Part shown: one piece after another, positions 6,552 through 11,887 of the stretch
How positions within the stretch are numbered: the stretch's first letter is position 1
How the letters are laid out: every line of letters begins with the position of its first letter
Source: Minisyncoccota bacterium
GTDB lineage: Bacteria > Patescibacteriota > Minisyncoccia > UBA6257 > HR35
Length of the DNA stretch: 11,887 nucleotides
Direction: 5' to 3'
Assembly (NCBI GenBank): GCA_028276315.1
Contig: JAPYWP010000013.1
Coordinates: forward strand, 1 to 11,887
Position numbers and translations under genes: made by a program
Notes under the pieces: model-generated
Database searches by the model: none
Told to the model about the DNA's origin: nothing
What the model saw: only the letters and a program-made list of their open reading frames with translations

Positions 6552-6821
6552 TTAATCTAATTTAATATAATTATGATACCTTCTTGCCATATCTAATGCT
6601 TTTTCAAGAGGCCATCCTTCCTTTAATTTTTCTTCAACAAATTTTTTAATTTTTAATCTATAAATTTTTGATCTCCAAATATTAAGCTCACTTGGTTTTT
6701 TCCCTCTAAATCTATTTTTCGTCACCTCTTTCAAAAGTCCGCTTTTTTGTACCCTTTGATTAAATCTTTTAAGTAAACTTTGTATTGTTTCTCCTTCTTT
6801 TAAAATACATCTAACTCTCAT
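6552..6821 (-). CDS. rpsU: Ribosomal protein bS21 with C-terminal extension
   Basis: This is a small-subunit ribosomal protein that sits near the 3' end of 16S rRNA and the anti-SD region. Residues 1-46 match the family: VRCILKEGETIQSLLKRFN, then QKSGLLKEVTKNRF and KKPSEL. At 89 residues it is longer than the roughly 70 of E. coli S21. The extra part (about 66-89: KEGWPLEKALDMARRYHNYI) looks like an added helix. The ATG overlaps the stop of the HIT gene as ATGA (6818-6821). A GGAGG lies 22 bases upstream, too far for its own start, and is buried in a hairpin (6838-6869). In some Bacteroidota bS21 helps hide the anti-SD, and mRNA-level control of rpsU has been described there. Whether that applies here is inference. 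Confidence 0.9.
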   Translation of the reverse strand: MRVRCILKEGETIQSLLKRFNQRVQKSGLLKEVTKNRFRGKKPSELNIWRSKIYRLKIKKFVEEKLKEGWPLEKALDMARRYHNYIKLD

Positions 6822-6837
6822 TTTTTAATTTTATCAT
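6811..6837 (-). promoter_or_regulatory. Possible 8-codon leader ORF overlapping the rpsU start
   Basis: ATG at 6837-6835 opens an 8-codon frame (MIKLKNES) ending at TAG 6813-6811. It is preceded by GGAGG (6848-6844) at a 6-base spacing, a good SD arrangement for this ATG. It stops 8 bases downstream of the first base after the rpsU start codon, so a terminating ribosome could reinitiate at rpsU. The SD overlaps coding sequence for LEE in the HIT protein, so chance is a real alternative. Confidence 0.3.
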
Positions 6838-7222
6838 AAATTTCCTCCAAATTTTCTGGAGGAAAATTTACAATAGAATGAATTGAACCACCTTTATCTT
6901 CTGGATAACGCGGAATTATATGAAAATGTAAGTGGCTTATTGTCTGTCCTGCATGTTTCCCATCATTAACACCTAAAGTAAATGATTCAACTTTTAATTT
7001 CTTTCTTAAAGTATTCATTACATTTTTAATAACTTTATAAAAATCTAAAACTTCATCATTTTTAAGGTCTGAAAAACTATTTCTATGTCTTTTTGGAATA
7101 ACTAAAGTATGTCCTGGCGTTAGTGGTTTTATATCTAAAAATGCTAAAGAAAGATTTGTTTCTTTAACTATCATTGATTTTATTTCTTTTTTTGCTATTT
7201 TACAAAATAAACAATCTTTCAT
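6818..7222 (-). CDS. HIT family nucleotide-binding hydrolase (HinT-like)
   Basis: The 134-residue product is of the histidine-triad superfamily, whose members hydrolyse or transfer nucleotides from AMP-linked substrates. The start CLFCKIAKKEI has the CxxC pair (Cys4, Cys7) which, with His46 and His97, can bind zinc in this branch. PLTPGHTLVIPKRH (33-46) is the usual substrate-side segment. NDGKHAGQTISHLHFHIIP (86-104) holds the HLHFHII triad, with His99 as expected nucleophile. The size and both motifs match typical bacterial HinT/YcfF-type proteins, so it is likely active; the natural substrate is unknown. The start overlaps the hisS stop as ATGA (7219-7222) and the stop overlaps the rpsU start likewise, so translation is probably coupled across hisS, HIT and rpsU. 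Confidence 0.93.
   Translation of the reverse strand: MKDCLFCKIAKKEIKSMIVKETNLSLAFLDIKPLTPGHTLVIPKRHRNSFSDLKNDEVLDFYKVIKNVMNTLRKKLKVESFTLGVNDGKHAGQTISHLHFHIIPRYPEDKGGSIHSIVNFPPENLEEIYDKIKK
6838..6869 (-). promoter_or_regulatory. Hairpin sequestering a GGAGG ahead of rpsU
   Basis: TTTCCTCCA (6865-6857) pairs perfectly with TGGAGGAAA (6849-6841) around a 7-base loop. Three more A-T pairs form beyond a one-base bulge at 6866. The 3' arm contains a full GGAGG. It lies in the last codons of the HIT gene and ends 16 bases before the rpsU start codon. There is no U-run, so terminator function is unlikely. Confidence 0.45.
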
Positions 7223-8457
7223 TTTATTTTTCTTTTTAATTCTTTACTTAAAAATTTTAAGTAAATTTCTTCTTGAATACCATTTTCAAAATTTTTAAAT
7301 ATTACCTTCTCTTCTTTTACCTCAACTTCTCCTGCCAAAAGACAATATTTTAATTTTAAACTATTTATATAATCTAACTGCTGCTTCAAACTACCTTTAC
7401 CAAAAGCATCAATTACCCTAAAACCATTATTTACAACTTCATTTATAACTTTTAACATATAATTTCTTGCTTGAAAACCTATAGTAACTATTCCTATTGC
7501 ATTTTCCTCTTTTTTATAATTTTGCCATAAACTTAAAATTCTTTCAACACCAACTGCACCACCAACACCACCAATTTTCTTTTTACCCAAAAACAAAGAA
7601 AGATCATCATATCTACCTCCTCCGCCTAATGCTAATTCTTCGTTTTCTACAAAAATTTCAAAAACAGTCCTGTTATAATAATCTAAACCTCTTACAATAT
7701 TATTTTGAATTTGATAAGAAATTTTGCTCTCGTCTAAATAATCTAAAACATTTTCAAAATGCTCCTTACAATCATCACACAAAAAATCAACAATTTCTGG
7801 AGCTGATTTTGCAATCTCAACATCTTTTTTACAATCTAAAAGTCTTAATGGATTTAATTTATACCTTCTTTTACAATCTTCGCACAAATTACTAACATAA
7901 GATTTATAAAATAATTTTATCTTATCTTTTATTTTATTTCTACAACTAGAGCAACCAATAGAGTTTACAAAAAAGGTTACATTTAATTTAATTTTTTTAA
8001 AAAGCTCTGAAAAGAAATTAATAATAAATACATCATAAAATGGATCTTCGCTGCCTAAAATTTCAATCCCAAATTGATGATGCTCTCTAAATCTTAATTT
8101 TTGAGGTTTTTCTTTTCTAAACATTTTTCCAAAGTAAAAAAATCTCTGTGGTTGTGGCAAAGTAAAAAGCCCATTTTCTATGTATGCTCTTACAACTGGA
8201 GCTGTTCCTTCTGGTCTTAAAACATATTTTTTCCCTTGAAGATAAAACATTTCTTTATTAACAATATCTGTCTCTTTTCCAACTGTTCTTATAAAAAGGT
8301 CTGCTTCTTCTATAATTGGAGTTTCTATATAGTTAAAACCAAAATTTTGAGCTAATTCTTTTGCAATATCAAAAAAAGCTAAAATTCTCTCGCTTTCTGG
8401 CGGCAAAATATCATGCATACCTTTTGCAGTTTGTATTTTTTTATTTTTTCTCTGCAT
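7219..8457 (-). CDS. hisS: Histidyl-tRNA synthetase
   Basis: This class II aminoacyl-tRNA synthetase charges tRNA-His with histidine. The ATG at 8457 gives 412 residues beginning MQRKNKKIQTAKGMHDILPP. A TTG at 8499 would add 14 poor-looking residues deep in lepB, so I reject it. Motifs: GMHDILPPES (13-22), RPEGTAPVVRAYIENG (81-96), motif 2 FRKEKPQKLRFREHHQFGIE (113-132), the His-specific RGLDYYNRTVFE (256-267) with catalytic Arg256, LGGGGRYDDL (277-286) and motif 3 GGVGGAVGVERIL (296-308). The insertion domain has four Cys pairs or singles (169/172, 192/195, 209, 227/230) with NPLRLLDCK and APEIVDFLCDDCKEHF, a known zinc-type variant. The anticodon-binding domain fills the C-terminus. It overlaps the end of lepB by 17 bases. 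Confidence 0.96.
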   Translation of the reverse strand: MQRKNKKIQTAKGMHDILPPESERILAFFDIAKELAQNFGFNYIETPIIEEADLFIRTVGKETDIVNKEMFYLQGKKYVLRPEGTAPVVRAYIENGLFTLPQPQRFFYFGKMFRKEKPQKLRFREHHQFGIEILGSEDPFYDVFIINFFSELFKKIKLNVTFFVNSIGCSSCRNKIKDKIKLFYKSYVSNLCEDCKRRYKLNPLRLLDCKKDVEIAKSAPEIVDFLCDDCKEHFENVLDYLDESKISYQIQNNIVRGLDYYNRTVFEIFVENEELALGGGGRYDDLSLFLGKKKIGGVGGAVGVERILSLWQNYKKEENAIGIVTIGFQARNYMLKVINEVVNNGFRVIDAFGKGSLKQQLDYINSLKLKYCLLAGEVEVKEEKVIFKNFENGIQEEIYLKFLSKELKRKIK

Positions 8458-8977
8458 AGATAAATTTAGGGGGGAAAACTTTAATAATTGCTCTACCAAT
8501 AATATCTTTTCTCAAAACAGCCCCCCATTTTCTTGAATCAAAACTTGCGGGCCTGTTATCTCCTAAAACAAAATATTCATTTTCTTTTAATTCAAAAACC
8601 AAATTTTCATTCTTATCTAAATCTATTTTTTGGTAATTTTCGTCAAGATAAAAACCATTTGGATTTTCCTTATTATAAATTTTAATTTTACCATTTTTAA
8701 TTTCAACCTTTTCTCCTGGAAGACCTATAATTCTTTTTATATAATATGTTGTTTTAAATGGTGGTGCTTTAAAAACTACAACTTCATATCTTTCTGGATC
8801 TCTAATAAAGTAAGAAAGTTTTTCTGCAATAATGTAATCACCATTATAAAAATTTGGATACATTGATTCTCCTCTTATGATAAATGGTTCAAAAATAAAA
8901 TAACGTATTGGTAGAACTACCAAAACAACAAAAATTAGTGTTTCTAAAAATTCTAAAAATAATGTTTTCTTTTTCAT
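8441..8977 (-). CDS. lepB: Signal peptidase I
   Basis: This membrane serine protease removes signal peptides from exported proteins on the outer face of the cytoplasmic membrane. The 178-residue product has a single N-terminal transmembrane segment (about 10-30). RGESMYPNFYNGDYIIAEKL (35-54) carries the catalytic Ser38, and YYIKRIIGLPGE (78-89) carries the general base Lys81. GDNRPASFDSRKWGAV is the C-terminal conserved box. The size fits the short Gram-positive type. The secreted repeat protein in the same gene run is a plausible substrate. The ATG at 8977 lies 28 bases from the divergent pth start, with no SD. Its 3' end overlaps hisS by 17 bases. It contains two six-base G or C runs (8469-8474 and 8521-8526), unusual for this composition. 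Confidence 0.96.
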   Translation of the reverse strand: MKKKTLFLEFLETLIFVVLVVLPIRYFIFEPFIIRGESMYPNFYNGDYIIAEKLSYFIRDPERYEVVVFKAPPFKTTYYIKRIIGLPGEKVEIKNGKIKIYNKENPNGFYLDENYQKIDLDKNENLVFELKENEYFVLGDNRPASFDSRKWGAVLRKDIIGRAIIKVFPPKFIYAEKK

Positions 8978-9005
8978 TTTATAATAATTATAATTATAAA
9001 CTAAT
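8978..9005. promoter_or_regulatory. Divergent lepB/pth promoter region with overlapping -10-like boxes
   Basis: Only 28 bases separate the two start codons. On the plus strand TATAAT occurs at 8980-8985 and 8989-8994, with TATAAA at 8995-9000. On the minus strand TATAAT occurs at 8998-8993 and 8992-8987, with TATAAA at 8983-8978. No TTGACA-like -35 is visible at normal spacing. If any of these boxes works, the transcript would start within a few bases of the ATG, giving leaderless or nearly leaderless mRNAs. The AT-rich composition makes such boxes easy to find by chance. Confidence 0.5.
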
Positions 9006-9551
9006 ATGATTAAGCTAATATTTGGCCTTGGAAATCCTGGAGAAAAATTTTATAAAACATATCATAATATTGGAAGAAGACTTTTAGAAGAAACTAATAA
9101 AAATTGGGAAAATTTAATTTATTCTTCTTATAGCTTTTATAATGAAATTTTACTTGGGAAAAGTTTAGTTTTTATGAATGAATCAGGAAAGTCTGTAAAA
9201 GAATTATTAAAAAAATTTAATTTAAAACCTAATGAAGTTTGCATTATTCATGATGATAATGATATTTTATTTGGATTTTGCAAAATAAGTTTTAATAAAA
9301 GTTCAGCAGGACACAGGGGAGTAGAAAGTGTTTTTAAAGAACTAAATACACAGAAAATTTGGAGAATTAGATTAGGAATTCAATTTAAAAAAAGAAAAAA
9401 AGCAGAAGAATTTATCTTAAAAAATTTAACAAAAGCACACGAAGAAATTTTTAACAAAAAAATTAAAAAAAATTTCAAAAATTTGTTAAATCTTTTAAAA
9501 GAAAAAGAAATAGAAAAGTTAAGTTTACCTAAAGATTTTTTTATAAATTAG
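9006..9551 (+). CDS. pth: Peptidyl-tRNA hydrolase
   Basis: The enzyme releases tRNA from peptidyl-tRNA that drops off ribosomes. The 181-residue product is close to the usual size. Motifs: FGLGNPG (6-12, Asn10), YHNIGR (19-24, catalytic His20), FMNESGKSV (56-64, Asn58), IIHDDNDI (80-87) and SSAGHRGVESV (99-109). The last is normally GHNG; the Asn that contacts substrate in E. coli (Asn114) is Arg104 here. The C-terminal third is very lysine-rich. It is the only plus-strand gene in the window. Its start is 28 bases from lepB, with TATAAA ending 5 bases before the ATG and no SD. Its last 11 bases overlap the end of the convergent gatB. Confidence 0.93.
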   Translation: MIKLIFGLGNPGEKFYKTYHNIGRRLLEETNKNWENLIYSSYSFYNEILLGKSLVFMNESGKSVKELLKKFNLKPNEVCIIHDDNDILFGFCKISFNKSSAGHRGVESVFKELNTQKIWRIRLGIQFKKRKKAEEFILKNLTKAHEEIFNKKIKKNFKNLLNLLKEKEIEKLSLPKDFFIN

Positions 9552-10938
9552 TTAAAGTCTCTTTTAAAATTTTTCTTGTAATTTCAGGATCAATTTTGCC
9601 AGAAGTTTTTCTCATACATTGTCCTATTAAAAATTCAAAAGCGTTTTCTTTGCCATTTTTAAAATCTAAAACAGCATTTTCGTTTTCTTTTAAAACTTCT
9701 TTTATTATACTTCTAATAGTATCTACATCATCTATTTTTTTCTCTTTTAAGATATTTTTCAAAATTTCTCCTTCAAAAATTTTTAAAAGCGCATCTTTAA
9801 AAATTCTTGAAGATATTTTATTTTCTTTTAAAAGATTTACTAACTTTGCAAAATCTTCTGGCTTTATTTTATTTTCTTTATATTTTTCAACCAAACCAAA
9901 AATATCAGTTGTTAAATAATTAAAAACTATTTTAATATTTTCTTTATTTTTTTCTAAAATTTTAAAAACATCTTCAAAAAAAACTAAGGCCCATCTTTGC
10001 CAAATTAAAATATCTACCTCTTTTAAATTTAATCCATAATTTTCCATAATTTCTTTTCTAATTTCAAATGGAACTTTTTCTTTCTCTATTTTAATATTAC
10101 TTAAATCAAAAGGAACCAAATCTGGCTCTGGAAAATATCTATAATCATGTGCTTCTTCTTTACTCCTTTGAATGAAAGTTTCTCTTTTATTTTCATCCCA
10201 ACCGCGAGTCTCTTGCGCAACAAAAGAACCTGATAAAATTAACTTTTTTTGTCTTTCTATTTCATAATCTATTGCTTCCTTTAGCGCTCTTAAAGAATTT
10301 AAATTTTTAACCTCAACCCTAGTTCCGAGTTTCTCACCGTATCCAACTGAAATATTAGCTTCAAATCTAATTTGCCCTTTTTCTGGATTAGCCAAAGATA
10401 TATCTAAATATCTTAAAATTAAAATAAGTTCTTTAGCAAATTCGTAAGCCTCAAGAGAGCTAGATATAGTTGGTTCAGTTACTATTTCAATTAAAGGAGC
10501 GCCTGCGCGATTAAAATCAACTAAAGAAAAATTTTCAAAATGAATCATTTTACCAGCATCTTCTTCTAAATGAATTCTTCTTAATTTTACAAAAAATTCT
10601 TTATCTTCTAAAAAAAATTTAACTACACCACCCTCAACAAGAGGTAGTTCATATTGAGAAATTTGATAATTTTTAGGAAGATCTGGATAAAAATAATTTT
10701 TTCTAACAAAATAACTCTTAAAATTAATTTTTCCATCTAAAGCTATTCCTAACTTTATTGTTTTAATAACTGCTTCTTTATTTATAACTGGCAAGGCACC
10801 TGGTTGAGCTGTACAAACAGGACAAATATAAATATTTGGAGTATCAGCTTCTTTATTGGGGCAAGAGCAAAACATTTTGCTTTTTGTTTTAACTTCAGTA
10901 TGAATTTCAAGACCAATTTTTGGTTTTAATTCTTCCAT
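9541..10938 (-). CDS. gatB: Aspartyl/glutamyl-tRNA amidotransferase subunit B
   Basis: This subunit of the GatCAB complex binds and positions the misacylated tRNA (Glu-tRNA-Gln, Asp-tRNA-Asn) for amidation. The 465-residue product shows KIGLEIHTEVKTKSKMFCSC at the start. Its Cys24, Cys26, Cys39 and Cys42 (YICPVC) form the known zinc site. It also has the hallmark RKNYFYPDLPKNYQISQYE, then HLEEDAGKM, DFNRAGAPLIEIVTEP, RFEANISV, RVEVKNLNS and RYFPEPDLVP. The C-terminal part (about 320-465) is the helical tail and YqeY-like domain, ending QCMRKTSGKIDPE...ILKETL. The presence of GatB suggests an indirect Gln-tRNA or Asn-tRNA route; gatA and gatC are not in the window. It starts 3 bases after tmk. 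The 3' ends of gatB and pth overlap by 11 bases with no terminator between. Confidence 0.97.
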   Translation of the reverse strand: MEELKPKIGLEIHTEVKTKSKMFCSCPNKEADTPNIYICPVCTAQPGALPVINKEAVIKTIKLGIALDGKINFKSYFVRKNYFYPDLPKNYQISQYELPLVEGGVVKFFLEDKEFFVKLRRIHLEEDAGKMIHFENFSLVDFNRAGAPLIEIVTEPTISSSLEAYEFAKELILILRYLDISLANPEKGQIRFEANISVGYGEKLGTRVEVKNLNSLRALKEAIDYEIERQKKLILSGSFVAQETRGWDENKRETFIQRSKEEAHDYRYFPEPDLVPFDLSNIKIEKEKVPFEIRKEIMENYGLNLKEVDILIWQRWALVFFEDVFKILEKNKENIKIVFNYLTTDIFGLVEKYKENKIKPEDFAKLVNLLKENKISSRIFKDALLKIFEGEILKNILKEKKIDDVDTIRSIIKEVLKENENAVLDFKNGKENAFEFLIGQCMRKTSGKIDPEITRKILKETLTNL

Positions 10939-10941
10939 ATT

Positions 10942-11508
10942 TTAAATTTTCAAAATTTTTCTTATTTTAAAATTAATATTTTCGGGCGAATCATTCCCAT
11001 CTATAATTTTCCAACCAAAATCTTTAGAAAGCTTAAGATAAGCATCTTTTAGTTTTTTGAAATATTCAAGAGGTTTTCTTTCAAAAAGACTTTCTCTTTT
11101 AATTCTTTTATAAGCAACTTCAGGATCAATATCTATTACAAAAACTTTATCTATTTTTATATTTTGAGTAACTAATTTGTTAATTTTTAAAAGCATTTCT
11201 TTATTTATATATTTTTTAACATTGCCAACATACCATTGGTATACAAAAGTAGAAGGAAAAGACCTATCAATAATTATCCAATATTTATCTTTTAATTTTT
11301 TAATTTTAGAATATACCAAAAATCTTGATGCATTAAAAATAAAAAAATGAAAAAGAGGTGGTAAATTTTTATTTAGAATATCCTTAAATTCTTTAGTTGG
11401 CTCTTTTAGCTTTAAATATTTTATTTTATTTTTCTTTAAATAATTACAAAGAAGTTTCACTTGAGTTGTTTTTCCGCATCCATCTATTCCTTCAAAGATT
11501 ATAATCAT
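10942..11508 (-). CDS. tmk: Thymidylate (dTMP) kinase
   Basis: The enzyme phosphorylates dTMP to dTDP for DNA synthesis. The ATG at 11508 gives 188 residues. A TTG at 11523 would add five residues and overlap rplK, so I prefer the ATG, 7 bases after the rplK stop. MIIIFEGIDGCGKTTQ is the P-loop start (G7 to T15). Later landmarks are a FNASRFLVYSKI segment (canonical FAADRA.H), IIIDRSFPSTFVYQ (78-91, with DRS at 81-83) and a basic lid-like region around RIKRESLFERKP. The usual REPGGT loop is reduced to KEPTKEF (35-41), which makes it a divergent member. A related deoxynucleotide kinase cannot be excluded, though the order of motifs favours Tmk. No SD is visible. Confidence 0.85.
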   Translation of the reverse strand: MIIIFEGIDGCGKTTQVKLLCNYLKKNKIKYLKLKEPTKEFKDILNKNLPPLFHFFIFNASRFLVYSKIKKLKDKYWIIIDRSFPSTFVYQWYVGNVKKYINKEMLLKINKLVTQNIKIDKVFVIDIDPEVAYKRIKRESLFERKPLEYFKKLKDAYLKLSKDFGWKIIDGNDSPENINFKIRKILKI

Positions 11509-11515
11509 ATTATTT

Positions 11516-11887
11516 TTAATCAACTATTTCAATTCCCATTGATTTTGCAGTTCCAATTACCATTTTAACAGCTTGATCAATATCTTCAGTGTTAAAATCT
11601 TTCATTTTTAATTTAGCGATTTCAACAACATCTTTCATACTAATCTGTGCAACTTTTTTTGGAGCCTCGCCAGATCCTTTTTCTATTTTAGCTGCTTTTT
11701 TAAGTAAATAACTCGTAGGTGGCTGTTTTATTTCAAAAGAAAAAGTTTTATCTTCATAAACAGTAACTATTACTCTAAAAAGTTCTCCTTGGTTTTTAGA
11801 AGTTGCAGCATTAAATTGTTTACAAAATTCTTGAATATTAACACCGTGAGGAGCAAGATTTGATCCAATAGGAGGAGCTGGATTTGC
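11516..11887 (-). CDS. rplK: Ribosomal protein uL11, C-terminal part (N-terminus off the right edge)
   Basis: uL11 is a 23S rRNA-binding protein at the GTPase-associated centre (L7/L12 stalk base). The frame is open at the edge and gives 123 residues, beginning ANPAPPIGSNLAPHGVNIQE and ending AKSMGIEIVD with TAA at 11518-11516. By comparison with E. coli about 18 N-terminal residues are missing. Recognisable segments are NIQEFCKQFN (canonical NIMEFCKAFN), TVYEDKTFSF, KQPPTSYLLKKAA, the GSG hinge near the middle, and DIDQAVKMVIGTAKSMGI (canonical GTARSMG). The usual GPALGQ loop reads GSNLAP, a local divergence in the N-terminal domain. Neighbouring genes such as rplA lie outside the window. 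tmk begins 7 bases downstream. Confidence 0.95.
   Translation of the reverse strand, partial: ANPAPPIGSNLAPHGVNIQEFCKQFNAATSKNQGELFRVIVTVYEDKTFSFEIKQPPTSYLLKKAAKIEKGSGEAPKKVAQISMKDVVEIAKLKMKDFNTEDIDQAVKMVIGTAKSMGIEIVD

Noticed and set aside
7219..7222. Recoded TGA (glycine) as in some candidate phyla
   Set aside because: TGA ends hisS, the HIT gene and the MBL-like gene at the expected protein ends; tryptophan is TGG.
8458..8499. Extended hisS start at TTG 8499 (and TTG starts for tmk at 11523 and the MBL-like gene at 2387)
   Set aside because: In each case a downstream ATG gives the family-typical or more natural N-terminus and avoids a long overlap or an unlikely leader.
8469..8526. Six-base G and C runs in lepB as phase-variation sites
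   Set aside because: The runs are short, lie in an essential gene, and encode conserved family residues at least in the second case (WGAV).

Overview
The window is strongly AT-rich, very gene-dense and coded almost entirely on the minus strand. It looks like a chromosomal housekeeping region of a small-genome bacterium, most likely from the Candidate Phyla Radiation (Patescibacteria, Parcubacteria-like). The reasons are the short proteins, ATGA and 1-23 base gene junctions, near absence of Shine-Dalgarno (SD) sequences, a surface protein with 'GYAWNDNIGWISF' repeats, and a small membrane protein of a kind I recall from that group. TGA is used as a normal stop (hisS, the HIT gene, the MBL-like gene), so this is not one of the lineages that read TGA as glycine. 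The phylum is inferred from gene content, not from a marker tree.

Layout, in minus-strand reading order. Right edge: the end of rplK (uL11), then tmk and gatB. gatB converges with pth, the only plus-strand gene, and the two overlap tail to tail by 11 bases. pth and lepB diverge from a 28-base region full of TATAAT-like boxes. From lepB a single run of genes continues to the left edge: lepB, hisS, a HIT protein, rpsU (bS21), ftsA, ftsZ, a secreted repeat protein, a membrane-anchored protein with a Gln/Pro tail, an Rpe-like epimerase, an MBL-like remnant, a small membrane protein, and gyrA. Gaps are at most about 24 bases and several neighbours overlap, so one long transcript is plausible. No gene-free stretch exceeds 300 bases.

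The most striking element is at the left edge. The gyrA reading frame (1600 down to 1) encodes a normal GyrA N-terminus up to the catalytic tyrosine (Tyr118), then enters an intein that starts at Cys119. The intein carries splicing blocks A and B and a two-motif LAGLIDADG homing endonuclease; its C-terminal splice junction lies beyond the window.

Other points to examine are RNA-level. A perfect 13-bp hairpin joins the stop codon of the repeat protein gene to a GGAG before the next gene. A second hairpin sequesters a GGAGG just ahead of rpsU, in a window where other starts show no SD, and that GGAGG is ideally placed for an 8-codon ORF that overlaps the rpsU start. The link between ftsZ and two exported proteins of unknown role is also notable. 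Functionally the region combines translation (uL11, GatB, Pth, HisRS, bS21), cell division (FtsA, FtsZ), secretion (LepB plus its possible substrates), nucleotide and sugar metabolism (Tmk, Rpe-like), and DNA topology (GyrA).
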